Source: DATLGB01 sp038232275
GTDB taxonomy: Bacteria > Actinomycetota > Thermoleophilia > Solirubrobacterales > Solirubrobacteraceae
DNA length: 64,000 nucleotides
Reading direction: 5' to 3'
NCBI GenBank assembly: GCA_038232275.1
Contig: JBBSIC010000003.1
Span: forward strand, 1-64,000
Part shown: positions 1-9,392 of the stretch, piece by piece
How the letters are laid out: every line of letters begins with the position of its first letter
Numbering within the stretch: the first letter of the stretch is position 1
Notes under the pieces: model-generated
Told to the model about the DNA's origin: nothing
Databases searched by the model: none
Seen by the model: the letters and a program-made list of their open reading frames with translations, nothing else
Made by a program: the position numbers and the translations under genes

Positions 1-282
1 CGTCACGGGCGCGTGCACCACGCGGTCGCCGACGCGGGCGGCCAGGACCGGCGCCCCGTCGGCCACCGGGTCGCCGAGGACCGCCACGGCGGCCGGCCGC
101 CCGGCGTCGCCGAAGAGCTCCTCGACCGATCTCCCGACGGCCTGGGCCAGCGCGAGCGCGGCGTCCACGCTCGGGCGGTGCCGTCCTGCCTCGATGGCGC
201 CGACGGCCTGGCGGCTCACGCCCGCGGCGGCGGCGAGGGCGGCCTGGCTCAGACCCGCGGCGACCCGTGCCTGCTCGAGCAT
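1..282 (-). CDS. XRE-type helix-turn-helix regulator, N-terminal part (runs off left edge)
   Basis: Reads leftwards from an ATG at 282-280 and is still open at base 1, so only 94 residues are visible. Residues 1-55 form a Cro/C1-type helix-turn-helix (LSQAALAAAAGVSRQAV followed by the IEAGRHRPS turn), so DNA binding is well supported. From about residue 65 the sequence (AVAVLGDPV, then VGDRVVHAP) resembles the start of the molybdate/substrate-binding-like domain fused to such HTH heads in many actinobacterial regulators; this second domain is inferred from a short stretch and cannot be confirmed here. The next gene is divergent, 91 bp away. Confidence 0.75.
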   Translation of the reverse strand, partial: MLEQARVAAGLSQAALAAAAGVSRQAVGAIEAGRHRPSVDAALALAQAVGRSVEELFGDAGRPAAVAVLGDPVADGAPVLAARVGDRVVHAPVT

Positions 283-373
283 GCGCGGATCCTAGCGCGC
301 CAGCCAGGATCCTGGCCGATGCGCCAGCACCATGTCGCTCGCGCCCGCGCGGGCGGCTGCCGATCTAGTGGGA

Positions 374-1030
374 ATGGCGGGAATCGACTCGAGGCTCCTG
401 CCGCGCGCGGCGATCGTCGCCGTGGTCGCGATCCTCGGCCTCGTCGTCCACGGCCGCCCGGGCGGGGCGTCCGCCGTCTCGGCGCCTGCGCGCGCCATCA
501 GCGCGGCGCGGGAGCGGGCGACCTTCACGTTCGCGCCGGGCGTCGACCCGCTCAACCGCAACGCCGTCCTGCGCGCCGTGGCGAGCGCCGATCCCGCCGC
601 GCAACGCCTGATCGCGCGCATCGACGGCCTCACGACGATCGCGGTCGGCCCCGCCCCGACCGGGGCGGCGGGCGTGACCCGGGGCGCCGGCGACCACTTC
701 GACGTGCTGCTGGACGTCGGCGGGACCTTCCAGCGGCTCGGTCAGCGCGGCGTCGACCGGCTCGTCCTGCACGAGCTCGGCCACGTCGTCGACTTCGCCC
801 TGGTGCCCGCGGCGCTGGAGGCGAGCCTCGACGCCGGCACCCCGCCGGGCCTGCCGTGCCCGGCCGGCACGCCGATCGGCGCGTGCGCGCCGCGCGCGGA
901 GCGCTTCGCCGAGTCCTTCGCCAAGTGGGCCATGAACGACATCGGCATCGACCTCTACATCGGCTACGCCGTCCCGCCGCCGCCGGACCTCGCCGCCTGG
1001 GCCGCGCCGCTGACGCGGCTCGCGCCCTGA
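374..1030 (+). CDS. Exported protein with an HExxH zinc-protease motif
   Basis: 218 residues from the ATG at 374. An in-frame ATG at 332 would only add a short tail ahead of the hydrophobic segment and has no better ribosome site. Residues about 10-30 are a single hydrophobic stretch (signal peptide or anchor). HELGH at 133-137 is a textbook HExxH zinc-binding motif, and ERFAESF about 40 residues later could supply the third, acidic ligand of a gluzincin-type metallopeptidase. The C-terminus ends in a proline-rich tail. Substrate and family are not recognised; the zinc-hydrolase assignment rests on the motif and spacing alone. It converges on the GroES-like gene. Confidence 0.6.
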   Translation: MAGIDSRLLPRAAIVAVVAILGLVVHGRPGGASAVSAPARAISAARERATFTFAPGVDPLNRNAVLRAVASADPAAQRLIARIDGLTTIAVGPAPTGAAGVTRGAGDHFDVLLDVGGTFQRLGQRGVDRLVLHELGHVVDFALVPAALEASLDAGTPPGLPCPAGTPIGACAPRAERFAESFAKWAMNDIGIDLYIGYAVPPPPDLAAWAAPLTRLAP

Positions 1031-1040
1031 CGCGCCGTCG

Positions 1041-1349
1041 TCACTCCGGCGAGCTCTCCAGCACGCCGAGCAGCTCGGTGACCCGCACGACGAGCAGCCG
1101 CTCCTCCTCGACGTCGACCCAGGCGCCGGCCTGCGCGGGGAAGACGACGTGGTCGCCGGGATGCACCGGCATCCGCACGCCGGCGGACTCCCACCAGTCC
1201 AGGCCGGGCCCCACCGCGAGCACGATGCCGTGGTGCGGCGGCGGCTCGTGGGAGCCGGGCGGGACCACGAGTCCGGACTGGCGCACCCGGTCGGGCTCGA
1301 GCTCCTTGATGACCACGCGGTCGAAGATCGGGCGCAGCTGCTGACGCAT
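1041..1349 (-). CDS. GroES-like co-chaperonin family protein
   Basis: 102 residues, close to the usual 95-100 of GroES. The start (MRQQLRPIFDRVVIKE, ATG at 1349-1347) matches the beginning of the GroES fold, where the first strand carries P.DRV; the open frame further upstream has no family similarity and was discarded. The middle has a GLVVPP segment, the GIVLAVGPG strand and PGDHVVFPAQAG, which parallel the core strands of GroES, while the mobile loop is divergent. No groEL lies nearby, so this is probably a diverged stand-alone member and not the main chaperonin partner. Confidence 0.7.
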   Translation of the reverse strand: MRQQLRPIFDRVVIKELEPDRVRQSGLVVPPGSHEPPPHHGIVLAVGPGLDWWESAGVRMPVHPGDHVVFPAQAGAWVDVEEERLLVVRVTELLGVLESSPE

Positions 1350-1410
1350 CAGGGGCCGCAACCTAGCGAAGGGGAGGAGTCCCGCGCCCGCGCCGGAACC
1401 CCCACCTCGG

Positions 1411-1692
1411 ATGACCGAGCTGTTCACCGAGATCGACCGGTCGCGCGCGGCGGTGCGGGCAGGGGTGAGCGCGCGGCGCGCAGCCGTGACCCTGTTCGCC
1501 GTCGTCGCCGCACTCGGCCTGGCCAACGTCTTCGATCAGCGCACGACCGACAGGGCCGCGGCCGGTCCGGGCGCGTCGATGACGCTGTCGGCACCGGAGA
1601 GCGTGCGCGGCGGCCTGTTCTCCCAGTCGCGCCTGGAGATCCACGCGCGCGCAGATCCTCTAGTGCTTCTCCCTGAAAGGCGGAACCACTGA
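1411..1692 (+). pseudogene. N-terminal remnant of a membrane protein normally found before DUF421 genes
   Basis: The frame opens with a soluble head (MTELFTEIDRSR), a membrane segment at about residues 24-41 and a short outer region ending near GLFSQSRLEIHARAD, then runs into PLVLLPERRNH and stops. From memory, intact relatives that sit before DUF421/YetF genes continue for roughly another 100 residues of an extracytoplasmic domain after this point. The break comes just before the ribosome site of the next, also broken, gene. A deletion removing the C-terminal half is inferred; a short intact protein cannot be excluded. Confidence 0.45.
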
Positions 1693-1693
1693 A

Positions 1694-1928
1694 ATGGACG
1701 TCGTCCTTCGCTCCGCCGCGGTCTTCGTCTTAACGCGCGCCGTCGGCCGGCGCGAGCTCAGCTCGCTGGAGCTGTTCGACATGATCCTGCTGATCGTGAT
1801 CGGGGACATGATCCAGCAGGGCGTCACCCAGAGCGACAGCCCGACTGGCGCAGATCGGTTCGCTCGACGACGTCCGCTGGGCCGTGCTGGAGTCAAACGG
1901 CCAGATCAGCTTCCTGACGCGGTCGTGA
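1694..1928 (+). pseudogene. DUF421 (YetF-like) membrane protein with its middle deleted
   Basis: The start (MDVVLRSAAVFV, then RAVGRRELSSLELFDMILL and VIGDMIQQGVTQ) is the DUF421 N-terminus with its first membrane helices. Around 1850 the frame changes to QIGSLDDVRWAVLESNGQ and then SFLTRS with a stop at 1926-1928, which is the typical C-terminus of the same family in a +1 frame. The central part of a normally 150-250-residue protein is missing, so the two ends are fused out of frame. The last 23 bases overlap tail-to-tail with the glycosyltransferase gene. Confidence 0.7.
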
Positions 1929-3321
1929 GCAGCGTCGGCGGGTGCGTGGGGTCCAGCGTGCGCGCGCGCAGCCCGACGGGGTCGATCGGCACCGGCCTGG
2001 CCGCCCGGTAGCGCAGCAGGGTGTACGTGGGCGCGTCGATGCGCTCGGCGAGGGTGAGGCCGGGATCCGGGGGTGGCGGGGTGAGCGGGCGCGGCTTGCC
2101 GATCCGCCAGGACGCGAGCAGCACGACGTCGTCGGACACCGCGGGGAAGGCGAGTGCGTGCGTGGCGGGCACGTACCAGCGCAGCGGCCGGTCGGCGTCG
2201 GCCGTGGCGACGATCGTCACCGGCTCGCCGTACGCCCGCAGGCGCGCGGCCGCGGCGCGCCAGTCCTCGCGTTGCAGCCGCCCGTCGGCGGCCGTGTCGA
2301 TCGTGAAGGCCACAAAGAGCAGGGCGAGCGCGACGCCGGCGGCCGGTCCCCAGCGTCCGCGCCCGGCGTAGCCCGCGGCGGCGAGCGCCAGCAGCGGGAC
2401 CAGCGCAGCGATCAGGTAGCGGTCGAGCACGTAGTCCTGGCCGACCGCCGCCAGCAGCACCGGCAGCGCCAGGGCCGCGACCGCCGTGCCCGCCACGGCC
2501 CACGCGGCGGCGGCCCGGCCCCGCGCCAGGGCGAGGAGGACGCCGGCGACCAGCAGGACCAGCGCCAGCGCGCCGGCGGCGTCGACCGGCGTCCCAAACT
2601 CCCCGGACGCCCAGTGCTTGGCGACGTCGGCCAGGCGCGTCGAAAGCGGCGTGCCGCTCACCCAGTCCACCCGGTTGTCGTGCTGGGCGATCAGCAGCGG
2701 CGCGAGGGCGAGGCCCGTGACGACCGGCGCCACCATGCCGGCCAGGCTGCGGCGCCCGTGGCGGCGCAGCAGCACGAGCGCCTGGGGCACGAGCAGGAAG
2801 ACCGCGAAGTAGTGCGTGAGCAGCGCTCCGGCGGCCGCCGCGCCCCAGAGCAGCAGCGGCCGGCGGGCGGGCCCGTCGAGGGCCTGCACGAAGCACAGCG
2901 TCACCGTCGCCGTGAGCAGGCTCAAGAGCGCGTACGGCCGCGCCTCCTGCGCGTACCAGACGAGGAACGGGCTCGTCGCGGCCAAGGCGGCCGCGAGCCA
3001 GCCGGCGCGCGCCGACAGCCGGCATCCGAGCGCGTAGGCCACGCCGATCGTGGCGAGCCCGATGACCGCGGAGAGCGACCGCAGTCCGGCCTCCCCCACG
3101 CCGAACACGCGCGTCCACAGCCACGCCAGCACGAAGTAGCCCGGCGGCATCCCCTCGAGCCCGCGCACGCTGGCGAACATGTGGCCGAAGCCGCCGTTCA
3201 GCTCGAGCGCGCTGGAGGCCTCGTCGCGCCAGAAGGACTGGTCGGCCAGGGTCGGGAAGCGCAGCAGGGCGCCGACGACGATCAGGACGCCGAGGGCGGA
3301 CGCCCCGCGGCGGCCGGTCAT
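1906..3321 (-). CDS. Polytopic glycosyltransferase of the PMT/ArnT (GT39/GT83-like) type
   Basis: 471 residues from the ATG at 3321-3319, which overlaps the upstream stop by one base (TGATG). About ten hydrophobic segments span the protein. Near the N-terminus the first outer loop has FWRDEASS, matching the acidic D/E motif that binds the sugar donor in membrane glycosyltransferases using polyprenyl-phosphate sugars, and AQEARPYALL is a second hallmark of this family. Probable role: transfer of a sugar from a lipid carrier onto an envelope acceptor; donor and acceptor are unknown. Translationally coupled to the small membrane protein before it. Confidence 0.8.
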   Translation of the reverse strand: MTGRRGASALGVLIVVGALLRFPTLADQSFWRDEASSALELNGGFGHMFASVRGLEGMPPGYFVLAWLWTRVFGVGEAGLRSLSAVIGLATIGVAYALGCRLSARAGWLAAALAATSPFLVWYAQEARPYALLSLLTATVTLCFVQALDGPARRPLLLWGAAAAGALLTHYFAVFLLVPQALVLLRRHGRRSLAGMVAPVVTGLALAPLLIAQHDNRVDWVSGTPLSTRLADVAKHWASGEFGTPVDAAGALALVLLVAGVLLALARGRAAAAWAVAGTAVAALALPVLLAAVGQDYVLDRYLIAALVPLLALAAAGYAGRGRWGPAAGVALALLFVAFTIDTAADGRLQREDWRAAAARLRAYGEPVTIVATADADRPLRWYVPATHALAFPAVSDDVVLLASWRIGKPRPLTPPPPDPGLTLAERIDAPTYTLLRYRAARPVPIDPVGLRARTLDPTHPPTLLTTASGS

Positions 3322-3911
3322 CAGCCGCGGCGGGCGCGCGCCCACGCGGTCAGCGCCGTGGTGCCGCGGATCCCGTCCTGCACCCCGGCCGAGTCCGCCA
3401 GGTTCGTGAAGGCCGTCTTGGCCTTCTCGGCCCGGTTGCCGAGCCCCTTGAGCAGCTTTGACCGGGGGCTGTGCAGCACCGCGTCGACCGCGTCGAGGTA
3501 GTCGAACTCGGCCCCGAGGGCGTCCTGGAGCGTCGTGGCGTCGTCGACCTTCTGCCTCCCAGCCTGGCTCTGGCGCAGCGCGGCCACGACCGCCTGCCGG
3601 TCGGCCTGGACGCGCCTGAGGGCGGCCTTCGCCACACTCGCGGAGCGTCCCGGCTTCAGCGCATCGAGCGTCACGGCGAGCCGCTCCTGAGCCTTGGAGA
3701 GCTTGGCGAGCGCGGGAGCGACCGCGGAGGCCGTGCCCGGCTCGGGACCGGTGCCGTCGCGGACGATCGTCACGACGGCGTAGGCCACGCCCGCGAGCGC
3801 CACGAGCGCCAGCAGGCGCGCGAGCCAGCGGCGCCACCAGGGCGTGCGCACCCATTCATAACTCGCGCGGTCGGACACGTCCGGGGCATCATCGGCCTTG
3901 GGGGCCGACAT
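3321..3911 (-). CDS. Single-pass membrane protein with helical outer domain, unknown function
   Basis: 196 residues. A cytoplasmic head of about 30 residues is followed by a membrane helix at about 33-50 and an Ala/Lys-rich helical domain with little predicted loop (repeated LAKLSKAQERLAV-like stretches), probably coiled coil. No family recognised. Its stop shares a base with the start of the downstream glycosyltransferase, so the two are likely co-translated and may work together. It starts 8 bases after the acyl-CoA ligase stop, suggesting one transcript with that gene. Confidence 0.65.
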   Translation of the reverse strand: MSAPKADDAPDVSDRASYEWVRTPWWRRWLARLLALVALAGVAYAVVTIVRDGTGPEPGTASAVAPALAKLSKAQERLAVTLDALKPGRSASVAKAALRRVQADRQAVVAALRQSQAGRQKVDDATTLQDALGAEFDYLDAVDAVLHSPRSKLLKGLGNRAEKAKTAFTNLADSAGVQDGIRGTTALTAWARARRG

Positions 3912-3918
3912 GTGAAGG

Positions 3919-5556
<1,638 letters not shown>

Positions 5557-5575
5557 CTCGAGCCTCCTCCTCGTC

Positions 5576-6253
5576 TCAGGTCCCGGGAGGAAGTTCTATC
5601 CGCATCGCGGCGGCGACGCCACCGCCGAGGACATGGACCGACTCCCCCACCCGCACCGTCAACGGGCCGCCGAAGGGCTGCTTCTCGAGCACCTCGACCC
5701 CGTCGCCCGGCCGCACGGCGCGCTCGGCGAGCCAGCGCAGCATGTCCGGGTCCGCGTCCGAGACGCGCAAAAAGCGGCCCGAGGCCCCGGCCTCGAGGTC
5801 CTGCAGCCGGACGCCCCGGCGCTCCTCGCAGTGCTCGAGGTCCGCCGTCGGGATCGGGTCGCCGTGCGGGTCGGCGGTCGGATTGCCGAGCTTGACCGCG
5901 ATCAGGCTCTCGAGATCCTCGGAGATGACGTGCTCGAGGATCTCGGCCTCGTCGTGCACCCGGTCCCACGGCATGTCGAGGATCTCGGCGAGGAACAGCT
6001 CGATCAGTCGGTGGTGGCGGACGACCTCGAGCGCGACACGCCGGCCCTGATCCGTGAGCGTGACGCCGCGGTAGGGCTCGTGGGCGACCAGCCCCGCGGC
6101 GTCGAGCTTCTTGAGCATCGCCGACACCGAGCCCGGGGTGACCCCGAGCCGCTCGGCCACGGCGGTCGTCGTGACGACGCCTTCGTCCGCGCGCTCCTCG
6201 AGCGTGTAGATCGCCTTGGCGTAGTCCTCGATGGCCGCGGTCGCGGAGGTCAT
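5576..6253 (-). CDS. mntR: DtxR/MntR-family metal-dependent repressor
   Basis: 225 residues starting at MTSATAAIEDYAKAIY; the 26 codons upstream in frame are unrelated to the family. N-terminal winged helix (AVAERLGVTPGSVSAMLKKL, residues about 30-50), a dimerisation and metal-binding region with HRLIELFL, HDEAEILEHVIS and the C-terminal metal ligands around CEERRGV, then an SH3-like FeoA domain. Such proteins bind DNA with Mn(II) or Fe(II) as co-repressor. Its position directly downstream of the Nramp transporter gene argues for manganese. It may act on the palindrome over the mntH promoter (7722-7746). Confidence 0.88.
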   Translation of the reverse strand: MTSATAAIEDYAKAIYTLEERADEGVVTTTAVAERLGVTPGSVSAMLKKLDAAGLVAHEPYRGVTLTDQGRRVALEVVRHHRLIELFLAEILDMPWDRVHDEAEILEHVISEDLESLIAVKLGNPTADPHGDPIPTADLEHCEERRGVRLQDLEAGASGRFLRVSDADPDMLRWLAERAVRPGDGVEVLEKQPFGGPLTVRVGESVHVLGGGVAAAMRIELPPGT

Positions 6254-6419
6254 CTGTGGTTCTTCCTGTGAGTCCCCGTGTGCTTGGGCGTTCGCTGGCG
6301 CCGGCTGGCAAGGACGCAGGGAGGGTGCCATGGCGGAGCCATTGCCCCGACTGAGGACGCCGCCAGGCGGTGATCAGCGGGCGACCCAAGCGGGCGGGGG
6401 CTTGCAGGAGGGGCCACTA
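6254..6419 (-). other. mntH-mntR intergenic spacer, no assigned element
   Basis: 166 bases between the stop of mntH and the start of mntR on the same strand. A short hairpin-forming stretch (ATGGC-TCC-GCCAT) and a GGCGCC-rich patch are visible. I looked for the conserved core of the manganese yybP-ykoY riboswitch and did not see it. mntR may have its own promoter here or be read through from mntH. Confidence 0.4.
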
Positions 6420-7712
6420 CTAGCCGAAGAGGGTCTGGAAGATCAGGAAGCCGTTGAGCGCGACCACGATCGCGGCCACGAGGCTCGCGGCGGCCGTCGT
6501 GAGCCGCCGGTTGACGAAGGCGCCCATCACGTCGCGGCGACGGGTGAGCACGATCATCGGCACGAGCGCGAACGGGATGCCGAAGGACAGCACGACCTGG
6601 GAGATGACCAGCGTGGACGTGGCGTCGAAGCCGAGCGCGAGCACGACCAGCGACGGCGCCATCGTCAGGCCGCGGCGCAGGAACAGCGGGATCTGGCGCC
6701 TGACGAACCCCTGCATGACCACCTGGCCGGCGTAGGTGCCGACGCTCGAGCTCGACAGCCCGGACGCCAGCAGGGCGATGCCGAAGGCCAGGGCCGCACC
6801 CGGCCCGAGCAGGGACTTGAAGCCGGCGTAGGCGCCCTCGATCGAGTCGACGCCGGTCAGGCCGCTCTCGTGAAACAGGGCGGCGGCCACGATCAGCATC
6901 GTCAGGTTGATCAAGCCGGCGACGCCGAGGGCGAGCAGCACGTCGACGCGCTGGAAGCGCAGCAGGATCCGGCGCTCGCCGTCGTCCTCGGCCACGATGC
7001 GGCGCTGGGTGAGCGCCGAGTGCAGGTAGACGACGTGGGGCATCACGGTGGCGCCGAGGATGCCGACGGCCAGCAGGACGCTGCTAGACCCGGCGAAGCG
7101 CGGGATCAGGCCGCCGGCGGCCGCGCCGGTGTCCACGCTCACCTGCGCGAGGTCGACCAGGAACCCGATCAGCACGATCGCCAGCATGCCGCCGATGACG
7201 AGCTCGAAGCGGCGGTGCCCGCGGCTCTGCAGCGCGAGGATGCCGAAGGCCACGACGGCGGTGATCAGGCCCGAGGTGAACGGCGGCAGGCCGAAGAGCA
7301 GGTTCAGGGCGATCGCCGCGCCGACGAACTCCGCGAGGTCGGTGGCGATCGCGATCACCTCGGCCTGGACCCACAGGCCCCAGGTGACCGGGCGCCGGAA
7401 GTGCTCGCGGCACAGCTCGGGGAGGTTGCGGCCGGTCGCGATCCCCGTCTTGGCCGACAGGTACTGCACCAGCATCGCCATCAGGTTGGCCAGGACGATG
7501 ACCCAGACCAGCAGGTAGCCGTACTTCGCGCCGCCCGAGATGTTCGTGGCGAAGTTGCCCGGGTCGATGTAGGCGACCGCCGCGACGAACGCCGGTCCCA
7601 GCAGCGCCAGGCGGCCGCGGATGCGCCCGCGGCTGCGGACCTCGCGCAGCGGCGAGAGGCGCAGCGGCAGGGTCGGCTCAGGGGGAGGGGTTGTGGTGGC
7701 CGCGGCTTCCAT
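6420..7712 (-). CDS. mntH: Nramp-family divalent metal (Mn2+) transporter
   Basis: 430 residues with about 11 membrane helices, the usual size. The DPGN motif of helix 1 (50-53) and the MPH motif of helix 6 (MPHVVYLHS, 224-226) are the metal-binding signatures of Nramp/MntH proton-coupled importers. The N-terminal 30 residues are soluble and proline-rich. The gene begins 15 bases after a candidate -10 element, so its transcript would be almost leaderless. It is followed by mntR on the same strand, the normal partner for manganese uptake. Confidence 0.93.
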   Translation of the reverse strand: MEAAATTTPPPEPTLPLRLSPLREVRSRGRIRGRLALLGPAFVAAVAYIDPGNFATNISGGAKYGYLLVWVIVLANLMAMLVQYLSAKTGIATGRNLPELCREHFRRPVTWGLWVQAEVIAIATDLAEFVGAAIALNLLFGLPPFTSGLITAVVAFGILALQSRGHRRFELVIGGMLAIVLIGFLVDLAQVSVDTGAAAGGLIPRFAGSSSVLLAVGILGATVMPHVVYLHSALTQRRIVAEDDGERRILLRFQRVDVLLALGVAGLINLTMLIVAAALFHESGLTGVDSIEGAYAGFKSLLGPGAALAFGIALLASGLSSSSVGTYAGQVVMQGFVRRQIPLFLRRGLTMAPSLVVLALGFDATSTLVISQVVLSFGIPFALVPMIVLTRRRDVMGAFVNRRLTTAAASLVAAIVVALNGFLIFQTLFG

Positions 7713-7721
7713 ATTTGGCAG

Positions 7722-7756
7722 GCCACAACTCTAGCGTGGATGTGGCTAACTGCCGA
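7722..7756 (-). promoter_or_regulatory. Candidate mntH promoter with overlapping palindromic operator
   Basis: On the minus strand TCGGCA (7756-7751), a 17-base spacer and TAGAGT (7733-7728) form a plausible sigma-70 type promoter 15 bases before the mntH ATG. A perfect inverted repeat, GCCACA-N13-TGTGGC (7722-7746), lies across the -10 element, the right place for a repressor such as the MntR encoded downstream. Assignment to MntR is inference. Confidence 0.5.
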
Positions 7757-7820
7757 TCGCCTTGAGGATCCGCACCCTCGCAGGCGCCAGACCGCCGCCC
7801 GCGCCGCCGCCCGCAGCCCC

Positions 7821-8447
7821 TCAGCTGGCCGGCCAGCGGCGGCCGTCGAGCACACCGCCGACGCCGACCCAGCCGACATCCATGATGCGCCCGGCCATGT
7901 GCTCGCGGGTCAGCTCGGGGTGGTCGATCCACCAGGCCGCGAGCGACTCGCCGGCGCCGACGAAGCCGTGGGCGAGCGCGTCGGCGAGCACCGCGTCGAG
8001 GCTCTGCGCCAACAGCGCGGCCATGCGCTTGACGATCGCGGCGCGCACGCGGGCCACGTCGGTCGCCACCCGCCCAGCGCCGGAGGCCAGCTCGCGCTGC
8101 ATCGCCGCCCAGCCGGGGCGGTGCTGCTCGACGAAGCCCAGAAACGCGGACATCGACGCCCAGACCTGGTCGCCCGGGGTCAGCGCGGGATCCACGGCGG
8201 CGTCCATCGCGGCCAGCAGGTCGGCGCCCTGGCGATCCATGTAGGCGGAGTACAGGCCATCCTTGGAGCCGAAGTACGCGTACAGCATCGGCTTGGAGAT
8301 GTCCGCGCGCTCGGCGATCTCGTCCATCGACGCGGGGTGGAAGCCGCGCTCGGCGAAGACCTCGCCGGCGACCTGGAGCATCTGCTCCTCCCGCACGGCG
8401 CGCGGGACGAGGCGGGTGCCGGACCGCCGTTTCTCAGATGGCGCCAT
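7821..8447 (-). CDS. TetR-family transcriptional regulator
   Basis: 208 residues. The N-terminal HTH is clear: GEVFAERGFHPASMDEIA, then ISKPMLYAYFGSKDGLY (residues about 25-70), the TetR signature. The C-terminal all-helical ligand domain is not matched to a known ligand. It reads towards mntH but is separated from it by 108 bases that hold the mntH promoter. Its own targets are unknown. Confidence 0.88.
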   Translation of the reverse strand: MAPSEKRRSGTRLVPRAVREEQMLQVAGEVFAERGFHPASMDEIAERADISKPMLYAYFGSKDGLYSAYMDRQGADLLAAMDAAVDPALTPGDQVWASMSAFLGFVEQHRPGWAAMQRELASGAGRVATDVARVRAAIVKRMAALLAQSLDAVLADALAHGFVGAGESLAAWWIDHPELTREHMAGRIMDVGWVGVGGVLDGRRWPAS

Positions 8448-8485
8448 CCGGCGCGAGTTTACTCGTGAGTAGATTGCCGAGCCGG

Positions 8486-9373
8486 TCAGCCGGCCGCGGC
8501 GGCCAGCCGCCGCGCGGCGGAGCGCGGCGACGCCGCGGCCGCGCCGATCCGCGCCCAGGGATCGCCCCCGCGCTCGAGGCGCTCTGCGATCGTGCGCAGC
8601 GTCCAGGCGCGCGGGCGCAGCGCCGGGTCCTCGAGCTCCTCCCAGCGCAGCGGCGTGGCGACGGGCGCGCCGTCGCGCGCCCGCACGGCGTAGGGCGCGA
8701 CCACGGTCTGCGCCGGGCGGTTGCGCAGCACGTCGACGAAGATGCGGCCTCCGCGCTCGTCTTTCTTGAACGCGGTGGTGAACGCCTCTGGCCGCGCCTC
8801 GACGAGCGCCGCCGCGAGATCGCCCGCCATCGCGCGCACGTCCTCGTAGGAGGCCTCGCGGCGCAGCGGGGCGACGACGTGCAGTCCGCGCGAGCCCGTC
8901 GTCATCGCGAACGGCTCCAGCCCGGCCTCGCGCAGCAGGCCCGCCGCGCGCCGCGCGCCGTCCACGACGTCGGGCCAGTCCCGCTCGCCCTCCGGGTCGA
9001 AGTCGACCACCAGGCGGTCCGGCCGGTCGGGGCGGTCGAGGCGCGCAGTCGGCACGTGCGGCGTGATCGCGTTGTGCTGGGCGAGGATCCGCAGGGTGTC
9101 GGCGTTCTGGGCGACGACGTGGGTGACCGTCCCGCCGCGCTTGGGCAGCTCGACGCGCGCGACCCAGTCCGGGAAGTAGGCCGGGATCTGCTTCATGAAG
9201 TGGCCGGGGCGCCCGATGCCGCCCGGGAACACCTGCAGGCTGAGCGGCCGGTCGCGGATGTGCGGGAGCATCGTCTCAGCGACCGCGCCGTAGTAGGCGG
9301 CGAGGTCGGCCTTCGTGATCTCATCCTTTCCGAAGAGCACCTTGTCGGGGTGGGTGAGCTCGACGCGCGCCAT
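8486..9373 (-). CDS. ligD: LigD-type polymerase/primase domain (NHEJ polymerase), stand-alone
   Basis: 295 residues, the size of an isolated PolDom. Begins MARVELTHPDKVLFGKD, the conserved start of LigD polymerase domains. The catalytic DxD is in VVDFDPEGER, with TTGSRGLHVVAPL as nucleotide-binding motif and AQTVVAPYAVRAR later. In bacterial non-homologous end joining this archaeo-eukaryotic primase fold fills gaps with ribonucleotides at broken ends. The ligase and nuclease domains of full LigD are absent and no ku gene is in the window. Its start codon overlaps the divergent pdxH start region. Confidence 0.88.
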   Translation of the reverse strand: MARVELTHPDKVLFGKDEITKADLAAYYGAVAETMLPHIRDRPLSLQVFPGGIGRPGHFMKQIPAYFPDWVARVELPKRGGTVTHVVAQNADTLRILAQHNAITPHVPTARLDRPDRPDRLVVDFDPEGERDWPDVVDGARRAAGLLREAGLEPFAMTTGSRGLHVVAPLRREASYEDVRAMAGDLAAALVEARPEAFTTAFKKDERGGRIFVDVLRNRPAQTVVAPYAVRARDGAPVATPLRWEELEDPALRPRAWTLRTIAERLERGGDPWARIGAAAASPRSAARRLAAAAG

Positions 9374-9392
9374 GCCTGCCAGGATCCCAGGC

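Noticed and set aside
6254..6419. Manganese riboswitch between mntH and mntR
   Set aside because: The conserved core was not visible and the element would be downstream of the transporter gene; only weak hairpins are present.
6231..8468. 745-codon plus-strand frame opposite mntH and tetR
   Set aside because: Low-complexity His/Gln/Asp-rich shadow of the minus-strand genes.
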